Assembly: GCA_964589785.1 (NCBI GenBank)
Contig: CAZPUQ010000002.1
Span: 375,665-439,664, forward strand
Source: JAGVSR01 sp964589785
GTDB lineage: Bacteria; Pseudomonadota; Alphaproteobacteria; Rhizobiales; Hyphomicrobiaceae
Length of the DNA: 64,000 bases
Direction of reading: 5' to 3'
Each line of letters begins with the position of its first letter. Positions within the stretch are counted from its first letter, which is position 1. The position numbers and the translations under genes were made by a program. Shown one piece after another: positions 45,816 through 53,956 of the stretch. The notes beneath the pieces are model-generated. The model did no database searches and was not told the origin of the DNA. It was given only the letters and a program-made list of their open reading frames with translations.

Positions 45816-46649
45816 ATGCCGCCGAACCTCGCCGTGCTGGCCGAGTTCGCCCCCATGGCCGGCGCACTGGTTGTCGGCGGGATCGCGACGGGCCTGCTCT
45901 CGGGCCTCTTCGGCATCGGCGGCGGGTCGGTCCTCGTGCCCGTCCTCTACATGGCCATGGGTGCGGTCGGCGTGCCCGAGGACGTGCGCATGCAGGTGAC
46001 GCTCGGCACCTCGTTCGCCGTCATCGCGCCGACGGGGCTGCGCTCCTTCCTCGCCCAGCGCCGCCGCGACGCCGTCGACATGGCCGCGCTGCGGCGGCTC
46101 GCCCCGGCGGTGTTCCTCGGCGTGCTGGCCGGCGTGGCCATCGCCAGCGTCGCCTCGAGCGCCGCCCTGCGCTGGGTGTGGGTCGTCACGTCCCTTCTCA
46201 TGAGCCTGAAGCTCGCGCTGGGCCGCGACGACTGGCGGCTCGGCGACCGGCTGCCCGCCTCGCGCGGGCTCGAGGCGGCGGCCTTCCTGATCGGCCTCAT
46301 CTCCGCCCTGATGAGCATCGGCGGCGGCATCTTCATGGTTCCGCTGCTCATGCTGTTCGGCTTCTCCGTGCTGACGGCGGTGGCGACATCGTCGGGCTTC
46401 GGGCCGATCATCGCCGCGACGGGGCTTGCCGGCTACATGTGGGCGGGATGGAGCGTCGCCGGGCTGCCGCCGGGGTCGCTCGGCTACGTCAATCTGCCCG
46501 CCGCGCTTGTCATGCTGCCGACGAGCCTCGCCTTCGCGCCGCTCGGCGTGCGCCTCGCGCACGGCCTGTCGCAGCGCGCGCTCGAGCTCGCGTTCGCAGC
46601 CTACCTCTTCCTCGTCGCCATGAAGTTCCTGTGGAGCCTCTACGGCTGA
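45816..46649 (+). CDS. TauE/SafE family sulfite exporter-like membrane protein
   Basis: A 277-residue polytopic protein with about eight spans. The duplicated family motif is present as GLLSGLFGIGGGSVLVP and again as GLISALMSIGGGIFMVP. Such proteins export sulfoacetate, sulfite or related anions; substrate unknown. It starts nine bases after dusA and ends in a ten-base overlap with the convergent DUF599 gene. Confidence 0.92.
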   Translation: MPPNLAVLAEFAPMAGALVVGGIATGLLSGLFGIGGGSVLVPVLYMAMGAVGVPEDVRMQVTLGTSFAVIAPTGLRSFLAQRRRDAVDMAALRRLAPAVFLGVLAGVAIASVASSAALRWVWVVTSLLMSLKLALGRDDWRLGDRLPASRGLEAAAFLIGLISALMSIGGGIFMVPLLMLFGFSVLTAVATSSGFGPIIAATGLAGYMWAGWSVAGLPPGSLGYVNLPAALVMLPTSLAFAPLGVRLAHGLSQRALELAFAAYLFLVAMKFLWSLYG

Positions 46650-47344
46650 GTCGGGTCCGGTCCTCTGAGGATCGCGCGCGAGTTGGAGAAGAAATCGCGC
46701 CGCACGAGGATCAAGACGACCCATGTCGCCGCGGCCATGAACGCGAGCGGGTGGAAGAACCAGAGGAGGCCCGCGATCGTGTAGTAGAACGAGCGCAGCC
46801 CCAGGTTCGAGTGCCAGCCGACGAGGCCGAGGAGCTTGGCGGTGCGCTCCGCATGGTCGAGGCGGGCCGCCGGGTCGGGGCAGTCGTGGGCCGGCGTGGC
46901 GCCCATCATCATCACCGTGTAATGCGACAGGCGGAACGCCCAGGCGAATTTGAAGAACGCGTACGTCATGACCATCATGAGGAAGAAAGTCTTGATGGCC
47001 CACATGGCGGGCGACGTCGGAGCGGCGTAGGGCAGGCCGGCCACGATCGTGCGCGCCGTGTCGCTATAGCTCAAAAGCGCGGCGATACCGCCGATGACGA
47101 TGACGCTCGTCGAGGCGAAGAAGGCGTTCGCGTTGACGAGCCAGCCGAGCAGTTGCCCGTCGACGATGCGGTTGTCGCGCTCGCTCATGCGGATCATCCA
47201 GCCTCGGCGGTGGTTCTGCACGAAGCAGGCAATCGAATGCCGGTGGATCGCGGGTCGCGTGGCGATGAACTCGAAGGCCGCGATCAACGTGATGAACCAG
47301 GCGAACGCGATGAGATCGAGGGTGGGGATCTGGTCGAAGGTCAA
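46640..47344 (-). CDS. DUF599 family membrane protein
   Basis: A 234-residue membrane protein with four to five spans, starting with a hydrophobic segment (LIAFAWFITLIAAFEF) and carrying the family features HRRGWMIRMSERDNRIVDGQL and GLRSFYYTIAGLLWF. Function unknown. Convergent with the TauE gene, overlapping it by ten bases. The TauE side has no room for a terminator here. Confidence 0.9.
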   Translation of the reverse strand: MTFDQIPTLDLIAFAWFITLIAAFEFIATRPAIHRHSIACFVQNHRRGWMIRMSERDNRIVDGQLLGWLVNANAFFASTSVIVIGGIAALLSYSDTARTIVAGLPYAAPTSPAMWAIKTFFLMMVMTYAFFKFAWAFRLSHYTVMMMGATPAHDCPDPAARLDHAERTAKLLGLVGWHSNLGLRSFYYTIAGLLWFFHPLAFMAAATWVVLILVRRDFFSNSRAILRGPDPTQP

Positions 47345-47545
47345 GGGGGCGGCTCGGTCGCAACGGATGTGAGAAGGACGGACGGGATGCGGCGGCGGAC
47401 GTCACGGGCGGCGGCTCGCGCACACCCGGCCCGCGGTTCGCGCCCGTCAGCCTAGTCGCTCCGGTGTCGCGATTGAAGCGGCAATCCCTGCGGCTCACGA
47501 GCGCTGGGGAGCGTCAACCTGTAGCGGACCTGAACCGACGCGCGG

Positions 47546-48544
47546 CTACGGACCGAAGCGGTCCTTGTAGCTTTGGAGCGCGCCGGGGAACGGCAGCGCG
47601 GTCGCCTCGTAGACTCCGCGGGCGATGGCGCGGGCGAGGCAGTGTGCGGCGAGGTGGCCGATGTCGGCCCGCTGGCGCAGGTCGGGCTCGCGGCCGCTGC
47701 GGCCCGTGGCGGCGGAGAACACGAGGTCGCCGTCAAGCGGCGCATGCGACGGGCGGATCGCGCGCGCCATGCCGTCATGCGCCATGATCGCCGTGCGGCA
47801 GAGCTGAGCCTTGCTCATGACCGCATCGGTGGCGACGACGGCGATCGTGGTGCTCCCGCGCGGCGCCGCGTCGCCCTTGATTGCGGGCGAGCGCGCCGGT
47901 GCTGAAACATGCGCGGGCGCGCCCCGTCCGCCGAACTCGTTGCCGACCTCGTCGGCGGCCGCCCAGAAGTGCGGGCCATCGCCGATCGCGACCGAGCCGA
48001 CCGCGTTGACGACCACGAGCGCGCCGACGGTGAAGCCAGCGGGCGTGACTGCGCTCGCCGAGCCGAGCCCGCCCTTGAGATTGGCCGTCGTGGCGCCGTA
48101 CCCGGCGCCCACCGTGCCGAGCGCGAACGTGCCGCCGGCGCCGGCCGCGGCCTTGAAGCCCAGGTGCCACCACGGCGGCGGCGTGCCGGCCGATGTCCAT
48201 GCGCCGCCGGCCGCAAGATCGAACACGCTCGCTCCCGGCGCGATCGGAACCGTTGCGCCGCCGACCTTGAAGCCGCGGCCCAGCCCCGCGAGGTAAGCGA
48301 GCACGCCGCCGCTCGCATCGAGCCCGAAGGCGGAGCCGCCCGACAGCACGAACGCATCGACCGTCTCGACCGTCGCCTCCGGCGCGAGGAGGGCGGTGTC
48401 GCGAACGGCCGGACCGCCGCCGTGGATGGCGATCGAGCTGGCGGCGGGCTCGTCGAAGACCACGACGGTGACGCCCGACGCGACCGCCGCGTCATGCGCA
48501 TGGCCGACGCGAAGGCCGGCGACGTCGGTCAGAAGGTTCTGCAT
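47546..48544 (-). CDS. P1 family peptidase (DmpA/S58-type)
   Basis: A 332-residue Ntn-like hydrolase of the DmpA/BapA group, aminopeptidases that free N-terminal residues. The N terminus reads MQNLLTDVAGLRVGHAHD, and the autocleavage/nucleophile site is APRGSTTIAVVATDA (Gly-Ser). The first part has LSGGSAFGLDASGGV, also typical. ATG at 48544 was chosen; an upstream start would add 42 residues that come from repeat-adjacent sequence. Confidence 0.9.
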   Translation of the reverse strand: MQNLLTDVAGLRVGHAHDAAVASGVTVVVFDEPAASSIAIHGGGPAVRDTALLAPEATVETVDAFVLSGGSAFGLDASGGVLAYLAGLGRGFKVGGATVPIAPGASVFDLAAGGAWTSAGTPPPWWHLGFKAAAGAGGTFALGTVGAGYGATTANLKGGLGSASAVTPAGFTVGALVVVNAVGSVAIGDGPHFWAAADEVGNEFGGRGAPAHVSAPARSPAIKGDAAPRGSTTIAVVATDAVMSKAQLCRTAIMAHDGMARAIRPSHAPLDGDLVFSAATGRSGREPDLRQRADIGHLAAHCLARAIARGVYEATALPFPGALQSYKDRFGP

Positions 48545-48627
48545 GGCTGGCAGGCTAGCAAGCGGCGCCGTCCCTGGCGAGGCGGCCTTATCCTGCCTGC
48601 GGTCGCACGGCCCAACCACCCCCACCC

Positions 48628-48718
48628 CATGGCCGGGTTCAACCCGGCCATCCAGGGCGACAGCCGCCAACAGTGGAGCCTGGGCTCCTGGATGGCCGCC
48701 TCAAGGGCGGCCATGACG
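48628..48718 (+). repeat. Interspersed twin-hairpin repeat, copy 3
   Basis: The best-preserved copy: perfect hairpin TGGCCGGGTTCAACCCGGCCA, middle GCCGCCAACAGTGGAGCC, then TCCTGGATGG and perfect hairpin GGCCGCCTCAAGGGCGGCC. Same orientation as copy 2; opposite to copy 1. Confidence 0.9.
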
Positions 48719-48805
48719 TGTGCAGGTGCGGTTGGGTTCTCGGGCCACGCCCCCCGTCATCGGGGAACGATGCTCCGCATCGTCATCGCGGAGCGATGCT
48801 GTGCT

Positions 48806-48843
48806 CCCTCTCCCCGCAACGCGCCAGCGTTACGGGGAGAGGG
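48806..48843. repeat. CCCTCTCCCCG-type long hairpin, copy B
   Basis: CCCTCTCCCCG (48806-48816) pairs perfectly with CGGGGAGAGGG (48833-48843), and the centre adds AACGC-GCCA-GCGTT. It lies 43 bases beyond the molybdopterin oxidoreductase stop and could serve as its terminator. Related to 26951-26989. Confidence 0.8.
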
Positions 48844-48886
48844 ATGGGGTGAGGGGCGGCAGCGAGTCGTGAGGGGCGGTGGCGGG

Positions 48887-51019
48887 CTAGTTAACCCGGC
48901 TCACCTCGACGAGGTTGTCGGAGAAGGTCGGCGCGCGGCCGAGGCCGCAGTGGGCGTCCGACGAGATGGCGTTGACCGAGCCGTCGGTGCGGTTGAGCGA
49001 GCGCCAGTAGCCGAGTGTTGCCACCACGACGCCGGGGTTCACATCGTCGGTGACGCGCGCCACGCCCGTGAAGTCGCCGCGGTCGTTGTAGACGCGCACC
49101 GCGTCGCCCTCGGCGATGTTGCGCTTGACGGCGTCCGCCGGCGAGATGAGCACGAACTGCTCGCCCTGGCCCCGGATCTTGTGCGGCTCGTTGGCGTAGC
49201 ACGAGTTCAGGAAGCCGTGGCTCTTCGGCGAGATGATGTTGAGCGAATAGAGCCGGGCCCGCTCGGGATTCGTCTCCGGCGCCTCGCGGTTGGGGACGTA
49301 GCCCGGCAGCGGATCGACGGGCGAGCCGTCCTGGTCGCCGTCGTACATGGCGCGGAACGGCCCCGCCACGAAGTTCTTCGCGTCGTGCAGCAGGAACTCC
49401 ACCTTGCCCGACGGCGTCGGGAAATGGCCGTCCTTGTGCGGCGTGCGCGTATCGGCCGAGCCGACGTCGATCTTGAAATAGCCGTGCTGCTTGAAGTGCT
49501 CCATGTCGATGCCGGACATCTTGGGATCGTCCCAGTTGATGTAGTAGGCGGCGAGCTCGCTGTCGGTCATTGAGAAGACGGGATCGTCGAAGCCCATCTC
49601 GCGCGCGAGCAGCCGCCACATGTCGCTCGTCGGCTTGCACTCGCCCGGCGGGTCGATCGCCTTCTGATTGTACGTGAAGTAGAAGTGGCCCCAGGACCAC
49701 ATCATGTCCTCGGCCTCGCCGGCCATGGCGTTGGGCAGGATGATGTCGGCATACTTCGCCGTGTCCGTCATGAAGTGCTCGGCGACGACGGTGAAGAGGT
49801 CCTCGCGCTTCAGGCCCTTCACGATCTTGTTCGTCTCCGGCGCCTGCGAGACGGGGTTCGTGCAGAAGACGAACAGCGATTTCAGCGGCGGGTCGAGCTT
49901 CATCTCGCCCGTCAGCGCGGCACCGAGGTGCAGGTTGTTGATGGCGCGGGTGCCGGGCTTGATCCAGTCGCCGCGCGAGACCTTGGCCCAGTCGACGGGG
50001 AAGTCCCACAGCGGCATCTGCAGCAGGCCGCCGCCGACGTGCTTCCACGAGCCGGCCAGCGCGGGCAGCGCGCACACGGCGCGGATCGCCTGCCCGCCGC
50101 CCTTGTGGCGCTCGAGCGCCACGCCGATGCGGATGACGGAGGGCTGCGCGGTCGCGAACTCGTAGGCGAACTTGCGGATGTCGGCCGCCTTGATGCCGGT
50201 GACGGTCTCCACGTACTCGGGCGTGAAGTCGGCAGCCCGGGCTTTGAGCTCCGCATAGCCATAGGTGTGCCGGTCGACCCACTCCTGATCGACGACGCCC
50301 TGCTCGATCATGGCATGGATGAAGCCCATGGCGAGCGCGCCGTCGGTGCCGGGCCGCGGTGCCAAATGCCAGTCGCCGGCCTTGGCCGTGCGCGAGCGGT
50401 AGCTGTCGATCACCACCACCTTGGCGCCGCGCTTCTGCGCCTCGAGCACGAACGGCCAGTGGTGGAGATTGGTCGAGATCGAATTGCAGGCCCAGATGAC
50501 GATATACTTGGCGTGAACGAAGCTCTCCGGGTCGACGCCGCCCGTCGGGCCGACGGTCAGGAGCCAGGCCGTCGAGGAGCCCGACGCGCAGAACGTCTTC
50601 TCGTTGACGGTGGTGCCGAGCCGGTTGAAGAAGGGGTCGCCCGAGTTGATGCCCTGCACGAGACCCATGTTGCCGAGATAGCTGTAGGGCATGATGGCCT
50701 GCGCGCCGTACTCGGCAATGATCGCGCGCCACCGCTTGCCGATCTCGGAGATCGCCTCGTCCCACGTGATGCGCTCCCAGTGGCCGGCACCCTTCGGGCC
50801 CTTGCGGCGGAGCGGATAGAGCAGCCGGTCCGGATTCGCATGGTGATCGTGGAAGTCCTTGAGCTTCACGCACAGGCCGCCCCGCGTCATCGGGTGGTCC
50901 TTGTTGCCGCGAACCTCGACGAGCCGACCGCCGCGGACCTCGTAGACCATCGCGCAGGTGTCCGGGCAGTCGTGCGGACAGGCGCCGTGAAACGTTTCGG
51001 ACGTCAACTGCTCGTTCAT
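48887..51019 (-). CDS. Molybdopterin-dependent oxidoreductase (DMSO reductase superfamily)
   Basis: A 710-residue catalytic subunit with a [4Fe-4S] site formed by CPHDCPDTCAMV and GLCVKLKD. The molybdenum ligand is likely the Cys in NEKTFCASGSS. Other bis-MGD elements: NSISTNLHHW, LPNAMAGEAEDMMW, and the C-terminal cap near LNSCYANEPHKIRGQG. No Tat signal, so it is cytoplasmic. No partner Fe-S or membrane subunit is next to it. Substrate unknown; a standalone subunit of the phenylacetyl or thiosulfate-reductase-like branch is possible. ATG at 51019 chosen for its GGAG; an upstream start adds 39 residues. Confidence 0.92.
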   Translation of the reverse strand: MNEQLTSETFHGACPHDCPDTCAMVYEVRGGRLVEVRGNKDHPMTRGGLCVKLKDFHDHHANPDRLLYPLRRKGPKGAGHWERITWDEAISEIGKRWRAIIAEYGAQAIMPYSYLGNMGLVQGINSGDPFFNRLGTTVNEKTFCASGSSTAWLLTVGPTGGVDPESFVHAKYIVIWACNSISTNLHHWPFVLEAQKRGAKVVVIDSYRSRTAKAGDWHLAPRPGTDGALAMGFIHAMIEQGVVDQEWVDRHTYGYAELKARAADFTPEYVETVTGIKAADIRKFAYEFATAQPSVIRIGVALERHKGGGQAIRAVCALPALAGSWKHVGGGLLQMPLWDFPVDWAKVSRGDWIKPGTRAINNLHLGAALTGEMKLDPPLKSLFVFCTNPVSQAPETNKIVKGLKREDLFTVVAEHFMTDTAKYADIILPNAMAGEAEDMMWSWGHFYFTYNQKAIDPPGECKPTSDMWRLLAREMGFDDPVFSMTDSELAAYYINWDDPKMSGIDMEHFKQHGYFKIDVGSADTRTPHKDGHFPTPSGKVEFLLHDAKNFVAGPFRAMYDGDQDGSPVDPLPGYVPNREAPETNPERARLYSLNIISPKSHGFLNSCYANEPHKIRGQGEQFVLISPADAVKRNIAEGDAVRVYNDRGDFTGVARVTDDVNPGVVVATLGYWRSLNRTDGSVNAISSDAHCGLGRAPTFSDNLVEVSRVN

Positions 51020-51038
51020 TGCGCTTCGTCTCCCCTCT

Positions 51039-51064
51039 CCGAGATTTTTTGCCGAGATTTTTTG
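51039..51064. repeat. 13-bp perfect tandem duplication
   Basis: CCGAGATTTTTTG occurs twice directly adjacent, 20-45 bases upstream of the molybdopterin oxidoreductase start, inside its leader region. Likely a slippage duplication in the 5' untranslated part. Confidence 0.85.
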
Positions 51065-51193
51065 ATTGCGACGGGCGAAACCCGCCGTGCGGTCCGCGTC
51101 GAGGCGGACCGGTCGGCAACTGCGACAGCTTGGCATGCGAATATTGATCCGGCAATCTTGACCGCGGTTAAGGCTCGCCCGTCAGGCGACCTT

Positions 51194-52255
51194 TCAAGGC
51201 AACGCGTCGCGATAGACGTGCACGCGCCCCTGAGGGTCGCGGATTTCACATCCGTCCGCGGTCAAACGGACGTCCGACGACAGCAGGGACACCTTGCCGA
51301 ACGCGCCCGGCAGATCGAGGACGTAATCGGGCCGCGCCAGGCCCGAGAGGCGCCGGTGAACTTCACGCACGAGCGCGATGCCGTCCGCCACGGGCAGGCG
51401 GAAATGCGAGGTCCCGGGGGCGAGATCGCCGTGGTGGATGTAGTAGGGCAGGACCCGGCACTCGACGAACGCCCGCATCAGGGCCTCGAGCGTGTCCGCC
51501 TCGTCGTTGACGCCCCTGAGCAGGACCGTCTGGCTGACGAGGGGAAGGCCCGCATCCGCAAGGCGCGCGATGGCGCGGCGGGCGTCTGGCGTCAGCTCGC
51601 GCGGGTGGTTGCTGTGCAGCCCGACGACGACGGTCTTGCCGCACGATTTCAACGCCGCGACGAGCGCGGGCGTCACCCGCTCCGGATCGACGACGGGCAC
51701 GCGCGTATGCCAGCGCAGCACCTTCACATGCGGTATGGCGCCGAGGCCGAGGCCGATTGCGCGCACGCGCCGCTCCGACAGCATGAACGGGTCGCCGCCG
51801 GTCAGGATCACCTCCCAGACCTGCCGGTGTGCGCGGATATAGGCGAGCGCGGCGGCGATCTCCGCCTCCGACAGCGTGCGGCCGTTGTCGGGGCCCACCA
51901 TCTCGCGGCGGAAGCAGAAGCGGCAGTAGACGGGACACACCCCGACGATCTTGAGGAGCACGCGGTCCGGGTATCGGTGCACGAGGCCGGCGACGGGGCT
52001 GCGGACGTCGTCTCCGATCGGATCGGCAAGCTCGGCGGCATGCGTGCGCAGCTCCAGGATGCTCGGTACGAACTGGCGGGCGATCGGGTCCGTGGGATCG
52101 CCCGGCTTCACGAGCGCGGCCACGTCCGGGGTGATCGCGACCGCATAGCGCTCCGCCACGGCCTCGAGCCCGCTCATGGCGTCGGCGGGCGCCAGGCCGG
52201 CTGCGACCAGGTCGGCCGCCGAGCGCAGCGCCCGGCTTCGCGTGTTTACGCTCAC
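51194..52255 (-). CDS. Lysine-2,3-aminomutase-like radical SAM protein
   Basis: A 353-residue radical SAM protein. The 4Fe-4S motif is CPVYCRFCFRRE; SAM-associated ILTGGDPFMLSE follows, and the PLP-binding Lys is expected in DLPGAFGKVSLL. Family includes KamA, EpmB (beta-lysyl modification of EF-P) and less known relatives; exact role unknown. The start is probably the GTG at 52255, whose GTGA overlaps the gfa stop; an ATG at 52267 is an alternative. Third gene of the moxR-gfa operon. Confidence 0.9.
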   Translation of the reverse strand: MSVNTRSRALRSAADLVAAGLAPADAMSGLEAVAERYAVAITPDVAALVKPGDPTDPIARQFVPSILELRTHAAELADPIGDDVRSPVAGLVHRYPDRVLLKIVGVCPVYCRFCFRREMVGPDNGRTLSEAEIAAALAYIRAHRQVWEVILTGGDPFMLSERRVRAIGLGLGAIPHVKVLRWHTRVPVVDPERVTPALVAALKSCGKTVVVGLHSNHPRELTPDARRAIARLADAGLPLVSQTVLLRGVNDEADTLEALMRAFVECRVLPYYIHHGDLAPGTSHFRLPVADGIALVREVHRRLSGLARPDYVLDLPGAFGKVSLLSSDVRLTADGCEIRDPQGRVHVYRDALP

Positions 52256-52725
52256 GTCGGCGGCCATGTGTCGGTGTCGTGGTCGGGGTGCTGGCGCGAC
52301 ACGAGACCTTTGAGGAAGGGCGCGGCGGCGATGTCGTCGAGCGTGTGCCGGGCGGGCAGCGCCGCAATGCCGTCGACGTAGGGCAGCTTGGCTTCGATGC
52401 CGTACTGGACGGTCGGCACGATCGCCTCGGGGTGATCGAAGGCCGCGATCGCCAGCGCCACGCCGTCGGGGGCCTCGTAGGTCAGCGGCGTACCGCAGCT
52501 CGCACAGAAGCCGCGCGCGACGACCTCCGACGACTGGAAACGGGCCGGCCTGCCGCGCGTCCAGATGAGCCTTGCGCCCTTGAGCGACACGAGCGGCGCA
52601 TAGAAGCCGCCGAAGGCCTTCTGGCACATGCGGCAATGGCAGACGGACGCGTCGCCGAGCGCACCCTCGACGCGGAACCGGACCGCGCCGCACTGGCAGC
52701 CGCCGCTCGCTGATGGTGCGGTCAT
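52252..52725 (-). CDS. GFA (glutathione-dependent formaldehyde-activating enzyme-like) family protein
   Basis: A 157-residue zinc protein with CQCGAVRF, CHCRMCQKAFGG and the CASCGTPL motif of the GFA family; seven Cys form two zinc sites. Few members bind glutathione-formaldehyde; most are of unknown role. GAGGAGG is right before the ATG. It starts 11 bases after the moxR stop and overlaps the next gene by four bases. Confidence 0.9.
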   Translation of the reverse strand: MTAPSASGGCQCGAVRFRVEGALGDASVCHCRMCQKAFGGFYAPLVSLKGARLIWTRGRPARFQSSEVVARGFCASCGTPLTYEAPDGVALAIAAFDHPEAIVPTVQYGIEAKLPYVDGIAALPARHTLDDIAAAPFLKGLVSRQHPDHDTDTWPPT

Positions 52726-52736
52726 CGACAGCCTCC

Positions 52737-53582
52737 TCACTCGCCCTTGCGGCGGCTCATGAACGCGATCCGCTCGAAAAGGTGAACGTCCTGCTCGTTC
52801 TTCAACAGCGCGCCGGCGAGCGGCGGAATGAGCTTGCGGCTGTCGGTCTCCTTCAAAGCCGCAAAATCGATGTCCTCCGCGAGCAGCAGCTTCAGCCAGT
52901 CGATGAGCTCCGACGTGGAAGGTTTCTTCTTGAGCCCCGGCACCTCGCGCATGTCGTAGAAGATGCGCAGCGCCTCCGAGACGAGGCGGCCCTTGAGGCC
53001 GGGGAAATGGACGTCCACGATCCGCTGCATCGTCTCTGGGTCGGGAAACTTGATGAAATGGAAGAAGCACCGGCGCAGGAAGGCGTCCGGCAGCTCCTTC
53101 TCGTTGTTCGACGTGATGATCACGATCGGCCGCTGGCGGGCCTTCACGGTCTCGCCGGTCTCGTAGACGAAGAACTCCATGCGATCGAGCTCCTGCAGGA
53201 GATCGTTCGGGAACTCGATGTCGGCCTTGTCGATCTCGTCGATGAGCAGGACTGGGCGGGGCTCCATCAGGAACGCCTCCCAGAGCTTGCCGCGCTTGAT
53301 GTAGTTGGCGATCTGCCTGACGCGCTCGTCGCCGAGCTGGCTGTCGCGTAGGCGCGAGACGGCGTCGTACTCGTAGAGGCCCTGCTGCGCCTTGGTCGTG
53401 GATTTGATATGCCACTCGATGATCGGCGCGCCGATGGCGCGGGCCACCTCCTGTGCCAGGACCGTCTTGCCCGTGCCCGGCTCGCCCTTGATTAGGAGCG
53501 GCCGCTCCAGCGTGATCGCGGCGTTCACGGCGACCTTGAGGTCGGGCGTGGCGACGTAGCTCTTGGTGCCCTCGAATTTCAT
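52737..53582 (-). CDS. MoxR-family AAA+ ATPase
   Basis: A 281-residue MoxR ATPase: Walker A is IKGEPGTGKTVLAQEVA, Walker B LLIDEIDKADIEF, sensor 1 VIITSNNEKELPDAFLRR. MoxR proteins act as chaperones in assembly of metalloenzymes or complexes, usually with a neighbouring von Willebrand A protein (CoxE-like). Here no VWA gene follows; gfa and a radical SAM gene do. The length is shorter than many MoxR members (about 310). Confidence 0.93.
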   Translation of the reverse strand: MKFEGTKSYVATPDLKVAVNAAITLERPLLIKGEPGTGKTVLAQEVARAIGAPIIEWHIKSTTKAQQGLYEYDAVSRLRDSQLGDERVRQIANYIKRGKLWEAFLMEPRPVLLIDEIDKADIEFPNDLLQELDRMEFFVYETGETVKARQRPIVIITSNNEKELPDAFLRRCFFHFIKFPDPETMQRIVDVHFPGLKGRLVSEALRIFYDMREVPGLKKKPSTSELIDWLKLLLAEDIDFAALKETDSRKLIPPLAGALLKNEQDVHLFERIAFMSRRKGE

Positions 53583-53956
53583 GGCTGGTGTCGGGGTTCC
53601 TTGAAGAGGCGTCCTCGTCGTGCGCAGGCGAAGGACCCTACGGCCTGCCGGCGACCGGGGGCAAGGGGAGCCCGCGGATCGCTCAATCGCTTCGGCCCGG
53701 TTCCTGCGGCCCTCAGGCTCAACGGCTCCCGGCGGTCGCAGGCGGCGCCGGAGGGCTGTTCGCCCCGCCCCGGCGGCCCTGTCAAGTCATAGAATTCACG
53801 AGGAAAACAAAATCAGAGCCGCGGCAACGCGGGGTTGCCTTGACTTCGCCTGCCGCCCGCGACAATACGATCGCCACCGTACGGCCCCGGGAGATGACTC
53901 GTGCCGATCCAGGGGCAGGACCGGATGCTCGGGCAAGCCTGAACGGAGACCGGTGA
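53583..53956. other. Intergenic, no gene seen
   Basis: 374 bases, GC-rich except near 53790-53815 (AGTCATAGAATTCACGAGG); reading frames are Arg/Pro/Ala shadows. It must hold the divergent promoters of moxR and dksA, but I find no clear hexamers. Confidence 0.6.

Larger units (their letters stand above)
48545..48886. other. Intergenic region with hairpin repeats
   Basis: 342 bases without a gene. They hold the twin-hairpin repeat (48628-48718) and a long CCCTCTCCCCG hairpin (48806-48843). Confidence 0.85.

Noticed and set aside
44235..47455. Very long open frames (over 900 residues) on both strands across mop, dusA, tauE and DUF599
   Set aside because: They overlap four genes with clear motifs and have the low-complexity composition of GC-rich shadow frames.
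48396..48716. Frame that includes MAGFNPAIQGDSRQQWSLGSW-like residues (in outline) across the twin-hairpin repeat
   Set aside because: The reading comes from the repeat itself, which appears in three places and in both orientations; it is not a gene.
49685..52381. 898-residue open frame opposite the molybdopterin oxidoreductase and KamA-like genes
   Set aside because: Its sequence is His/Arg/Asp-rich shadow; the minus-strand genes have all catalytic motifs.
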